Shown here: positions 16,261 to 24,640 of the stretch, piece after piece
Layout: every line of letters starts with the position of its first letter
Numbering within the stretch: the first letter of the stretch is position 1
Source of the DNA: Gammaproteobacteria bacterium LSUCC0096
GTDB taxonomy: Bacteria > Pseudomonadota > Gammaproteobacteria > Pseudomonadales > Litorivicinaceae
Direction: 5' to 3'
DNA length: 64,000 bases
Assembly (NCBI GenBank): GCA_008087055.1
Contig: VIEA01000001.1
Coordinates: 136,514-200,513, forward strand
Made by a program: the position numbers and the translations under genes
Notes under the pieces: generated by a model
What the model was told of the DNA's origin: nothing
The model's input: the letters and a program-made list of their open reading frames with translations, nothing else
The model's database searches: none

Positions 16261-17408
16261 TGGCTGAAGACGCACCAGACGACGACGAAAAAACAGAAGA
16301 GCCCACCGCCAGGCGCCTAGAAAAGGCGCGTGAAGACGGTCAGGTTCCACGGTCTCAGGAGCTCGGTGTGGCGGCAGTCATGATTAGCTCCATGGCCGCT
16401 TTGTATCTGATGGGTGGCTGGCTTATTGGTAATTTGGCTGATCTTTTTGCATCCGGGTTTGTGATCGATCGCCGTGAAATCTATTCAGAAAATTTGGGGG
16501 TGGTTCAATTTGCCGATATCGGTCGCGAGGCATTCTTACTAATTGTTCCACTTCTCTTACTCACGTTTTTTGTCGCTATTTTCGCTTCTTCTGCAATGGG
16601 TGGGCTTAATTTTGCCTGGAAGGCAGCCGCTCCAAAGGCTTCAAAACTAAACCCTCTTAACGGCTTCAAACGCATGTTTGGTCTGAAGGCATTGGTCGAG
16701 TTAACCAAATCATTATTGAAGTTTTTATTGGTTGCGGGTGTCCTCGCTTATTTCGTTTATGACTTTTCTGATGAATTGGTCGCGTTGTCGGGAATGGCAA
16801 TCCAGCCTGCGTTGGTTGCGGCTGGAGAAATGGTTGGACTGACCACTCTTGTGGTAACGGCGACTCTTGTTCTGATTGCGGCGATTGATGTTCCTTTTCA
16901 GGCATTCGAATTCAATAAGCGCATGCGGATGACGAAGCAAGAAATTAAGGATGAATATAAAGACATCGAAGGTCGTCCTGAAGTGAAGGCGCAAATCCGC
17001 CGCAAACAGCGTGAGATGGCAGAACAGCGGATGATGGACTCTGTGAAGGATGCGGATGTGGTCATCACGAACCCGGAACACTTTTCAGTGGCTTTGGTTT
17101 ATGACCCCGAGTCTGACGGCGCGCCGATCGTAGTTGCCAAAGGCGTCGATCATGTTGCTCTTCGAATTCGTAATGAGGCGAAAGAGCATGGTGTGGTTCA
17201 GGTTGAGATTCCACCATTGGCTCGCGCACTGTATTTCACAACAGAGATTGATCGTACAATTCCCGAGGATCTCTATTATGCGGTTGCTCAGGTGATCGCG
17301 TATGTATTTAGTCTGGCAAGCGTCCGTCGAGACGGGCAAACTGCTACAAAGCCAAACCCTGAGATTCCAGAGAATTTCCGGTTTGATGCGGAAGGTAATC
17401 CCGAATAA
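16260..17408 (+). CDS. flhB: Flagellar export specificity switch protein FlhB
   Basis: 382 residues. N-terminal EEPTARRLEKAREDGQVPRS, four membrane segments to about residue 210, linker EIKDEYKDIEGRPEVKAQIR, and the autocleaving cytosolic domain. The cleavage motif reads N-P-E-H (VVITNPEHFSVAL) rather than the textbook N-P-T-H; the Asn-Pro bond itself is kept. FlhB switches the export gate from rod/hook to filament substrates after FliK acts. A separate small protein resembling only this C-terminal domain is encoded at 30788. Confidence 0.97.
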   Translation: MAEDAPDDDEKTEEPTARRLEKAREDGQVPRSQELGVAAVMISSMAALYLMGGWLIGNLADLFASGFVIDRREIYSENLGVVQFADIGREAFLLIVPLLLLTFFVAIFASSAMGGLNFAWKAAAPKASKLNPLNGFKRMFGLKALVELTKSLLKFLLVAGVLAYFVYDFSDELVALSGMAIQPALVAAGEMVGLTTLVVTATLVLIAAIDVPFQAFEFNKRMRMTKQEIKDEYKDIEGRPEVKAQIRRKQREMAEQRMMDSVKDADVVITNPEHFSVALVYDPESDGAPIVVAKGVDHVALRIRNEAKEHGVVQVEIPPLARALYFTTEIDRTIPEDLYYAVAQVIAYVFSLASVRRDGQTATKPNPEIPENFRFDAEGNPE

Positions 17409-17426
17409 TGAAAGGTATGCATAGTC

Positions 17427-18983
17427 ATGTTTGACGACTCCCCCTCGAAACTCTGCCAGGGTAATGGCGAAATTTTCTTTCGGGACTCCGATATTTCTCG
17501 CTTCCAGCGTGTTTTTGATGCGGTTGTCGATGACGCGCAGCATCTGTTGGTGACCAGTCACTACGATGGGGTGATCGACCATTACGGCAAAATGATGCTG
17601 AATCGTTTGAAAATGCGATCAGGTATGGCGGTCGAAACCTACATGCCAGCCAGTACTGAAGCGCTTGTGACTCGTTTCAATGAACTCGTTAATTCGATGT
17701 CTATGGAAGAGGCGCGAGGCGAGCAAGAGTCACAAACCCCGGGGCGAGTGATTGTCGTTAATGACCCCAAAGCGATTGATAGTGACGGGTGGGCTTTGTT
17801 GTCGCGCATGGTGACTGATTTTCCAGGTCTCAATATGAGATTGGTTTTCTTACTGGATCGTATTCCATCACATATCGAAAAGGCTTTAGACCGCTTCGGT
17901 TCTCGATTACTTCGTTGGGAAGTTGAACCGCCGACACCTGACGAGCAATTGGCGCTCCGGAAAGAAGGGATGGCTGAAGGACTTGAATTTCAGGTTGAGC
18001 GTGTGTTGTCACGAATTAACCAAACCGTGTCTCAGCAGCTTGAACCGAGCTTGTCGGCAGATGACAGGTCACCATCATTACAGTTGGATGTGGACGAGGC
18101 GCTTGGTGGTGCGAGTGAAGCCGGTGAGCGTGAAGCAGACGACATGCGGGCTCTGTTTGAGGAAGAAGAGCCTAAGAAGAAAGGGAGTGGTTTAGGTCTT
18201 CTTTTGCTCCTTGTTGTGCTGGGGGTCGGTGCTACAGCTATTACTGGTTTTGTGAACCCAGATGTTGGTCAGCAATTAGATCGTGCGTTGAAGCTCGCTG
18301 GTCTTGAAGATAACTTATTTACGCGCAAGGAGAGCGGGCAATCAGTTGTTGATGCGGCCTACGATTCAAGCATTCAGACAACACCTCAATCGACTCTCCC
18401 AGAGCTGCCTCAATTACCGCCATTGCCCAATGATGAAGGTCGACTCGCCGATCAACAGTCTGCGACACCTGCGCAAGTAGAACGCACTGACTTGGCTACT
18501 CAGATCGCATCAGCACCACTGGGGTCAGTTCCAGCAATTGATCCGATTCCAGAGTCAACACAACCCAGTACAGAAACAGCCCGCCCGCCAGAGTCCTCTG
18601 AGGTTGTGGCGACTGAGCCTGCAGTAACGCCCGCTCCAACTCGCCCAGAACCCGCCGCAGTCACAACACCTGCTACCCAGTCTGAGCCAACAGATCCGGC
18701 CATTGCGCTGGTAAAAAATGCGGGTCCGCGAGAGCAGTTTGTTCAGCATATCGTACTGGCATCCCGAGCTCGCGCACAGGCTTGGATTGAGACACAAACT
18801 GGCGCCAGTCGCGCGATCGTTGTTCCGGTCAATGTGAATGGAGCGACCCGTTACGCAGTTGTGAGCGGACCTTTCCAGAACCGAGCAGAGAGTCGAACCT
18901 ACATTCAAGGATTGGGCCAAGGTGCCGATTATTGGGTGAGAACAGCAGGTTCGCTCCAGAGGATCCTGCAAGACGGGGAGTAA
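17427..18983 (+). CDS. Membrane protein with degenerate ATPase-like N-domain and SPOR-like C-domain
   Basis: 518 residues, 18 nt after flhB. Residues 1-200 look like a worn AAA/ExeA-type ATPase: hydrophobic beta-strands and a Walker B-like strand (RVIVVNDPKAIDSDGWALL), but the P-loop position reads LLVTSHYDGVIDHYGK without G-x-x-x-x-G-K-S/T. A membrane segment lies near 255-272 (SGLGLLLLLVVLGVGATAIT). A long Pro/Thr/Ser-rich linker follows to about residue 430. The last 80 residues (FVQHIVLASRARAQAWI ... TRYAVVSGPFQNRAES) have the two-repeat SPOR pattern that binds denuded septal peptidoglycan. The architecture recalls DamX. A link to flagellum placement or cell pole is inference from position. 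Confidence 0.65.
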   Translation: MFDDSPSKLCQGNGEIFFRDSDISRFQRVFDAVVDDAQHLLVTSHYDGVIDHYGKMMLNRLKMRSGMAVETYMPASTEALVTRFNELVNSMSMEEARGEQESQTPGRVIVVNDPKAIDSDGWALLSRMVTDFPGLNMRLVFLLDRIPSHIEKALDRFGSRLLRWEVEPPTPDEQLALRKEGMAEGLEFQVERVLSRINQTVSQQLEPSLSADDRSPSLQLDVDEALGGASEAGEREADDMRALFEEEEPKKKGSGLGLLLLLVVLGVGATAITGFVNPDVGQQLDRALKLAGLEDNLFTRKESGQSVVDAAYDSSIQTTPQSTLPELPQLPPLPNDEGRLADQQSATPAQVERTDLATQIASAPLGSVPAIDPIPESTQPSTETARPPESSEVVATEPAVTPAPTRPEPAAVTTPATQSEPTDPAIALVKNAGPREQFVQHIVLASRARAQAWIETQTGASRAIVVPVNVNGATRYAVVSGPFQNRAESRTYIQGLGQGADYWVRTAGSLQRILQDGE

Positions 18984-18986
18984 TAA

Positions 18987-19457
18987 GTGTCTGACGAGCT
19001 TTTCCGCCAGGACAGAAAAAATTCGGGTGAGCGCGCGGTTATTCAAGGTGCTGATGGAGTTAAGCCTGCCGAGAAACATCAAGGGCCACTGACTGGCGTT
19101 GATTCATTTCGCGACCGATTTGAGCGAGTCGAGGCGGGTCACCGTGACTTGGGTGAGTACCAATCCAATCGCACCCCAATGCGCCGTGTTCCGGATTATT
19201 CGTCTGCAGACCAACTCAAAGCGGAAATTGCTGAAGTTGCGGCACTTGGTTTGACGACTTGGAATTTGCCTGTATGGCGGCCTGCAGAATTGAGTCGTGA
19301 AATCTTAAAAAGACTCTCCGATACCGTGAATCAACTTAAAGTCGTGATGCGTGCGTCCGATTCTTTAAGTGACCAAGTAGAAGCATTGTATGAAGTAGAG
19401 AAGCCGGCAGTGGCTTCCGATGCTGAAGAGACAACAGAAGAGACGAAAGATGAGTGA
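18987..19457 (+). CDS. Unknown soluble protein, third gene after flhB
   Basis: 156 residues from a GTG at 18987, three bases after the previous stop. No signal peptide or membrane segment. The first 60 residues are hydrophilic and basic; the centre contains DYSSADQLKAEIAEVAALGLTTWNLPVW, and the end is acidic and Glu/Thr-rich. I do not recognise a family. Tight spacing and an 8-nt overlap with the next gene indicate co-transcription and probably translational coupling in one unit. Confidence 0.65.
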   Translation: MSDELFRQDRKNSGERAVIQGADGVKPAEKHQGPLTGVDSFRDRFERVEAGHRDLGEYQSNRTPMRRVPDYSSADQLKAEIAEVAALGLTTWNLPVWRPAELSREILKRLSDTVNQLKVVMRASDSLSDQVEALYEVEKPAVASDAEETTEETKDE

Positions 19458-20532
19458 GAACGAGACTCCAAAAGACGAAGAACTTAAGGATGACATTCCT
19501 GCAGAGGAAGAGTCTGAAACAGTCGACGGCGCTGACGAAGTCTCTGAGGACGCTTCAGTAGCCGAAGACGCTGACGAGTCGTCTGAAGAATCTAGCGATG
19601 AAGAAGCTGAAGAGCCTGAGGAGGCTGGGGAAGTTGCTGTTGCAGCTACTGATGCAACCTTGGCTGAGGCAATCCATCTCGCTGATGAGCTCGTTAAAAC
19701 ACGAATTGAAAAAATTCATGAAGCAGGAGAGCGCTCGGTTTCTCAGGCTGTTCAGTCGATGGAAACCCTAATGGGTTCTGTTTTGGATTCTGCTGAAGCG
19801 GCAACAAAAGCCTCAGCGACAGCAAACGTCTCTACTGGCAATTTAGTAAAGGCGGCTCGCAAACTTGACGATGCATCGCATCGGTCATCGAAGGTTTCGA
19901 CAATCGTTTTGTCAGTGGGTGGAGCGATGTTATTCGTTTCGGTCGCTGTATTTGGATTTATGGCTGCGCAATTGTCAAAACGCTCTGCTGAACTGGAAAG
20001 CATGGTGTTGGCTGTGGGTAAACGCGTTGTTGAAATGAACGTCGGTCTGGAACAATTCCAGATGATCAATGATTCGATTGAGCAATTACGTCTTACCCAA
20101 GAAGCATTCCGTGATGCACAGATTCAATTGACTGAGCGGATGAACGAACTCAACGGATCGTTACAGATTGTCCAAAACGAATTGCCAGCGAAAGCGGCTG
20201 AGTCTGTTGGTCGCCAGAGTGAAGCCTTTACCGCGCGTGTCGGTGAAGTAGAAGCGCAAATTCAGTCTCAGCAAAAAGTGACTGCTGATCTGGCGAAGTC
20301 TATGCAGGGAGTAGCAGGTCAGGTCTCGTCATTGCGAAAGCAGATCTCAAACGTGAGTGAATTGAATAAAGACGTTCAAGCGTTGGTCACGTTGCAAAGA
20401 GAGCGGTATTACGAATTACTGCAATCACAGGCCCAAAAGGCAACTGCTTCTGAGAAAAAGGAAACGGTTGTGATTCAGTATCCAAACCCTGAGGCACCAC
20501 TTCCGATGCCAGAAGAGGTCAAATCTCAGTAA
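19450..20532 (+). CDS. Single-pass membrane protein with acidic N-terminus and long coiled coil
   Basis: 360 residues from the ATG at 19450, which overlaps the previous stop by 8 nt; an ATG at 19420 is less likely. Residues 1-70 are almost all Glu, Asp, Ser and Ala. A helical stretch leads to one membrane segment near residues 145-172 (STIVLSVGGAMLFVSVAVFG). The remainder is predicted coiled coil (LNGSLQIVQNELPAKAAES, VEAQIQSQQKVTADLAKSM), ending in a Pro-rich tail. The layout suits a cytosolic acidic arm and a periplasmic coiled-coil rod. Family not recognised. It ends 5 nt before a convergent gene. Confidence 0.65.
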   Translation: MSENETPKDEELKDDIPAEEESETVDGADEVSEDASVAEDADESSEESSDEEAEEPEEAGEVAVAATDATLAEAIHLADELVKTRIEKIHEAGERSVSQAVQSMETLMGSVLDSAEAATKASATANVSTGNLVKAARKLDDASHRSSKVSTIVLSVGGAMLFVSVAVFGFMAAQLSKRSAELESMVLAVGKRVVEMNVGLEQFQMINDSIEQLRLTQEAFRDAQIQLTERMNELNGSLQIVQNELPAKAAESVGRQSEAFTARVGEVEAQIQSQQKVTADLAKSMQGVAGQVSSLRKQISNVSELNKDVQALVTLQRERYYELLQSQAQKATASEKKETVVIQYPNPEAPLPMPEEVKSQ

Positions 20533-20537
20533 TCTGC

Positions 20538-21230
20538 CTAGCTGGCGTCTTTCTTGGCGTCAGCGTCTTCATCACCAGGTGGTAGCGCTAATTGGTCATC
20601 AAGACCTGGCGCATCTGGCAACTCCAAATCATCTAAGTCGTCGCTGTCATTACCATCTGTGTCGTCAGTCATAGGGAGTAATGAACGTCCAAATGAAGTT
20701 CTGCGCTCGAGCTGAACTTTCCCAAATAATTCATCTACGATTTCATCGACTTCGGCGGCTAGCTTTTCAGCGTTTTCAGGTTTTGCCTCGACTTCTTGGC
20801 CAATTTCATAAAGACGCGAAGCTTCTACGAATGGGATGAATGATTCAACAGAACCACGAAGCATCGGGATGCGGAGGGTGGGTTTTACAGCCGTACGCTC
20901 ACCGTTTCTGGCATCAAATCGGCCGTCTTCTAACATCATTTCGATATGACGAGTGATGACGAGTTCATAACGCGGCCTTAATGTATCCACGTCACCTACC
21001 TCGATATCGTCATCAATATCTTCACCGATCATGGCTTTCCAGAGGTTTTCACCTGAGAGATCGCCAAAAGGGTTTGGCCCGAAAGCAACATGTTCAGCAA
21101 GCTTATCGCTGGTGACTTTCGGATTAAGTCCGAGCAGGGTTTCGAAAATGCTGATTCGCTCGCTTAGATAGATCACGACAACAGCCGCACCACCAAGAAC
21201 GATAATCAAAAGACCGAGTATCCACTCCAT
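20538..21230 (-). CDS. Unknown membrane-anchored protein with acidic tail
   Basis: 230 residues. One N-terminal membrane segment at 3-22 (WILGLLIIVLGGAAVVVIYL), a globular middle (about 30-170) with PTLRIPMLRGSVESFIPFVE, and a low-complexity Asp-rich end. I do not recognise it. It is the last gene of the minus-strand flhA-flhF-fleN-fliA series, 9 nt from its neighbour, and meets the + strand series with only 5 nt between stops. Relatives usually carry cheY/cheZ after fliA, so this gene occupies a position of interest, without evidence for a chemotaxis role. Confidence 0.65.
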   Translation of the reverse strand: MEWILGLLIIVLGGAAVVVIYLSERISIFETLLGLNPKVTSDKLAEHVAFGPNPFGDLSGENLWKAMIGEDIDDDIEVGDVDTLRPRYELVITRHIEMMLEDGRFDARNGERTAVKPTLRIPMLRGSVESFIPFVEASRLYEIGQEVEAKPENAEKLAAEVDEIVDELFGKVQLERRTSFGRSLLPMTDDTDGNDSDDLDDLELPDAPGLDDQLALPPGDEDADAKKDAS

Positions 21231-21239
21231 GCGCCGATA

Positions 21240-21779
21240 TCAGACCTCGTCGAGGTCTTCTCCATCGTCGGGTTCGAGCGCTGCAATTTCTGCTTCAACA
21301 TCAACCCCTTCTTCTTCGAGCTGATTTCTTAAGAACTCAAGCGCGATGAGTGGTTGTTCGAGTTTAAGTTCGATTCCAATGGCGTCACTGATCTTTTGGA
21401 CTTGAGAGATGGCCTTTGGGCCAGTCACATTCATCCCTTGATAGAGCATGCCGTATTTGAAAACGATACTTGCGTATTCTTCCGGAAGATAAGACCACAC
21501 CTCACCAGAGGCTGTAACAAGCTTCATATAATTTGATGGTTTTGGTGGCTCAGGAGCAGGTTTCCCTTCCGCGATACACATCATCGCGATATCGTTAAAT
21601 TTCTCTGCTTTCTGAGCTGCCTCAACGAAGAGCTTGTCGATGTGACCGCGCGCTCTGAGCGCAATCCGCATGCGGTAAGCGTCTTCTTTGCGTGAGTCAC
21701 CTTTTAGTGAGACTGCTTTGTCGTACTCTTTCTTTGCAGTCGCTTTCAGTTCTTTGTCACTTGGACCAAACAATGCCAT
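21240..21779 (-). CDS. Unknown soluble protein directly after fliA
   Basis: 179 residues, starting 10 nt after fliA. No membrane segment. Begins with a helical, lysine-rich region (KELKATAKKEYDKAVSL) and KEDAYRMRIALRARGHIDKL, a Pro-rich hinge near residue 80, a mixed region (ASGEVWSYLPEEYASIVF) and an acidic tail. No family recognised; the helix pairs in the first 75 residues could be TPR-like, but this is weak. Confidence 0.6.
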   Translation of the reverse strand: MALFGPSDKELKATAKKEYDKAVSLKGDSRKEDAYRMRIALRARGHIDKLFVEAAQKAEKFNDIAMMCIAEGKPAPEPPKPSNYMKLVTASGEVWSYLPEEYASIVFKYGMLYQGMNVTGPKAISQVQKISDAIGIELKLEQPLIALEFLRNQLEEEGVDVEAEIAALEPDDGEDLDEV

Positions 21780-21789
21780 TCGTCTATCT

Positions 21790-22503
21790 CTATCGCTCAG
21801 GAAGTGCCATCATTTTTCTCAGCTTTTTCACATTTGCTGAGAGTAATTGGCTGACACGGGACTCGCTTATGTCGAGCACCGCACCGATTTCTTTTAAATT
21901 CATATCTTCAGTGTAGTAAAGCGCCATGATGATCTGATCGCGCTCCGGCAACTGCTCGATCGCTTGACTCAAGGAGTCCATCAGCATCGCATCCCCAACT
22001 TCTTGTTCTGGTTCATAACCATGTTGGGCTGGCGCGTTCATCATCTCGTCTTCAGCCGCTTCGGAGTCTACCATGAGCATCTGATGGGCGTGAGACCGTT
22101 CTTTTTGATATTCCGAGGATTCTTTGCCCATGAATTCGGCAAGTTCACTCTGCGTTGGTGCTCGACCAAGCGCAGTGGCGAGCTCTTGGGTCGCTTGATT
22201 AGTTTCTCGAATATGAGAAATCGCCGAACGGGGAAGCACTGAAATTCGACGAACTTCGTCTAAAATTGCTCCACGAATTCGTGTTCTGGCAAAGATCTCA
22301 AAATCAACACCACGGGTGGCATCAAAACTTTGTGATGCCTCAATTAAGCCAATCATTCCAACCTGGATCAGCTCATCAACCTCCATGACCTGAGGAATGC
22401 GGGCTTTCAGGTGCAGTGCGGTTCTTTTGACTAAACCAACATGTGCGAGAATCGGGTCGCGACCGTTTTGTGCGACTTGGTTATAGAGATCTAAATCAGC
22501 CAT
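21790..22503 (-). CDS. fliA: RNA polymerase sigma factor FliA (sigma-28)
   Basis: 237 residues. Region 2 shows HVGLVKRTALHLKARIPQVM and MIGLIEASQSFDATRGVDFEIFARTRIRGAILDEVR; region 4 has MALYYTEDMNLKEIGAVLDISESRVSQLL, a helix-turn-helix for -35 recognition. It overlaps fleN by 8 nt. FliA transcribes late flagellar genes and is held back by FlgM (32038) until the hook is complete. Matching promoter sites are visible before fliS, flgP, flgM and the first flagellin. Confidence 0.97.
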   Translation of the reverse strand: MADLDLYNQVAQNGRDPILAHVGLVKRTALHLKARIPQVMEVDELIQVGMIGLIEASQSFDATRGVDFEIFARTRIRGAILDEVRRISVLPRSAISHIRETNQATQELATALGRAPTQSELAEFMGKESSEYQKERSHAHQMLMVDSEAAEDEMMNAPAQHGYEPEQEVGDAMLMDSLSQAIEQLPERDQIIMALYYTEDMNLKEIGAVLDISESRVSQLLSANVKKLRKMMALPER

Positions 22504-23320
22504 GAGTCGCCTCCGGATCAGTATTCAGCATCCGCTCGACGAAGAATTGAAGTCCACCTGATGCGCGTTTCGTGACAGGTAGCAGTTGAACTTCTTTGGC
22601 AAGCTTTCTGAAATCTCGGGCTGCGGTTGAGCCAGGGGAATGGGTTAGAACGGGCGTATATTTTCTGGCTGCTTCCAATACAGTTTCATCGGATTCAATC
22701 GAGTAGGTGTACTCAAGATCCAGATTTAAAAATTTAACGGCAACAGCATTCAGTCGTTGATATAAGAGTTGGCCCGACCGTTGATCTGGCACGGCATTGG
22801 GAATTAACCCAATATTTTTGTAATCGTGTTCTGTTGCCAAGACCTTGATGATTCCGTAAGCGTCGGCGATTGATGATGGTTCATCACGAACCACTACAAG
22901 TGTTTCATGGCATGCCTTCAAAAATGTGGTAACAGAAGGCGCGATGCCAGCTGCTGCATCGACGATTAGATAATCCAGCGGCTCTTGGAATTCTGAAAAG
23001 CTCTGTACGACCCCGCGAAGCTCGGCTTCGCCTAGGTCCGCCATCTTGCCGATACCCGATGCGCCAGGAACAACAAAAATTCCTGATGGGCCACGAACAA
23101 CGATTTCCTTGAGGGATTTTTCACCACTGATGACGTGGCTGAAGTTGTATTCAGCCTGAATACCAAGAGCGAGCTGGGCATTGGCCAAGCCTAAGTCACC
23201 ATCGAACAACATAACCTGATGCCCGCTTTCAGCGAGTGCGACAGCAAGGTTCGTGGAAATCGTCGTTTTGCCGACTCCACCTTTGCCGCTTGCTATGCCA
23301 ATAATTTTTAGGTCGCTCAT
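22496..23320 (-). CDS. fleN: Flagellar number regulator FleN/FlhG (MinD-like ATPase)
   Basis: 274 residues. The deviant Walker A GKGGVGKTT at 12-20 is followed by NLAVALAESGHQVMLFDGDLGLANAQLALG and the switch YLIVDAAAGIAPSVTTFL, all typical of MinD-type ATPases of the FlhG group. FleN limits the number of polar flagella by restraining FlhF and, in Pseudomonas, by binding FleQ. As the FleQ here lacks its N-terminal domain and shows altered ligand motifs, whether that last contact remains is open. The usual N-terminal FlhF-activating extension (a short Gln-containing segment) is very short here, as MinD homology begins by residue 5. Confidence 0.95.
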   Translation of the reverse strand: MSDLKIIGIASGKGGVGKTTISTNLAVALAESGHQVMLFDGDLGLANAQLALGIQAEYNFSHVISGEKSLKEIVVRGPSGIFVVPGASGIGKMADLGEAELRGVVQSFSEFQEPLDYLIVDAAAGIAPSVTTFLKACHETLVVVRDEPSSIADAYGIIKVLATEHDYKNIGLIPNAVPDQRSGQLLYQRLNAVAVKFLNLDLEYTYSIESDETVLEAARKYTPVLTHSPGSTAARDFRKLAKEVQLLPVTKRASGGLQFFVERMLNTDPEATHG

Positions 23321-23332
23321 GATACTGGTCCG

Positions 23333-24631
23333 TTAAAACGCCGGCTCTTGTGTTATGTCTGAGCCACCTGAACGCTTTGTTCGGAGACCTGTCAGAAACT
23401 CAAGTGTAGACACTGATTCATTCTCTTGTCGACCTTCGCTTTGTGCGTTTTGGTCGGCCTGGGGTTCGCGTGTTTCAAGTGTTACCGACTCAATGATACT
23501 TGCAATCCACTTCGCTGTGTTCAAGAGTTTCACTGGGCGGTTTAACTGACTGGATGATGACTGCAACCAGAGTTGTATATCGTTGTGTTGTAATACTGCA
23601 TCGAGTAACACCCAAGCATCATTTGACTCATCGAGTTTGGTGACATTAACGCTATCCCAGGCAAGACCTTCATTGAAGAGTCTTTCCACGGATGAACGAG
23701 AGATTTCTGTGGCAACCACTAGGTGAATCAGTGCCTCTGGAGCGTATTGCGATACTTCAGCGTGATGCTTGGCGATATCGACACCACTGGTATCGATTAA
23801 GATGCACTCAAAGTCAGCGACTTCTCGCAGTACCGTTTTCAGCATATCTGGCGAATTTGCACGGTAGCATTGGACGCCCCATTGCGATGCCATCAGTTGC
23901 ATTTGGTTCCAAGCACCAATTTTTTGATCAGCATAGCTGATCACAGCTACGCGCTCGGGATTGATGCGATCTGTCGCCATGCGTGCAAGCTTGCCGATCA
24001 ATGTAGTTTTGCCTGAGCCTGAAGGGCCAAAAAATGCATGTGTCCCTGAGATGTCTTCTGGGAGTTCTGTTGCGGCCGAGACGCCTTCATTGAGGATGGC
24101 GTGTAATTGGGCTTCTGCTTCATCTGTCTTTTCGATATCAGCAAGTGAATCGATTAATAGAGTGCGTAAGCGGCTTGGCATTGGATGATCCATCAAAGCC
24201 TTCTGCCAAACGGTCAATGTTTGGGGATTCGCCATCTGCATGTGCCATGCTGATGCCTTTCTGGTTTCTTGGATTTCGCGCTTTAAGACTTGGATTTCTT
24301 CTCTAAAGAGATCAACAATTTCCTTTGCGCGCATTGAGTCATGAGCTGACGGTTCGTGTTCAACAAGTTGTTCTGCATCGTCACCATGCAACACCTTTTT
24401 AAACGATGAACTCGCGATCTTGGCTGCAGGTGCCTTCGGCTCATCAACAGTAAGCTCTGAATCCGGCACATCAATCAACGCAGCGTCTGCCTCGATATCA
24501 ATGGCAACGATGAGTTCAAACTTTCCGTTCACTTTGTGGCCTGAGACCACCAAAGCATCTGGTCCATACAAACGAACGACTTCTTCCATCGCATGTCTGT
24601 TGTCTTTTCCGAGTACGCGTTTCAGTTCCAT
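23333..24631 (-). CDS. flhF: Flagellar placement GTPase FlhF
   Basis: 432 residues. N-terminal basic B region, a middle helical N domain, then the SRP-type GTPase: P-loop GPSGSGKT at 202-209, RVAVISYADQKIGAWNQM, the DTSG switch and TKLDES for guanine recognition. FlhF marks the cell pole and recruits the first MS-ring components; it works against FleN. It sits 9 nt after flhA and 12 nt before fleN, the order common to polar flagellates. The C-terminal 40 residues are an unconserved Gln/Ser tail. Confidence 0.95.
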   Translation of the reverse strand: MELKRVLGKDNRHAMEEVVRLYGPDALVVSGHKVNGKFELIVAIDIEADAALIDVPDSELTVDEPKAPAAKIASSSFKKVLHGDDAEQLVEHEPSAHDSMRAKEIVDLFREEIQVLKREIQETRKASAWHMQMANPQTLTVWQKALMDHPMPSRLRTLLIDSLADIEKTDEAEAQLHAILNEGVSAATELPEDISGTHAFFGPSGSGKTTLIGKLARMATDRINPERVAVISYADQKIGAWNQMQLMASQWGVQCYRANSPDMLKTVLREVADFECILIDTSGVDIAKHHAEVSQYAPEALIHLVVATEISRSSVERLFNEGLAWDSVNVTKLDESNDAWVLLDAVLQHNDIQLWLQSSSSQLNRPVKLLNTAKWIASIIESVTLETREPQADQNAQSEGRQENESVSTLEFLTGLRTKRSGGSDITQEPAF

Positions 24632-24640
24632 GTGACGTCC

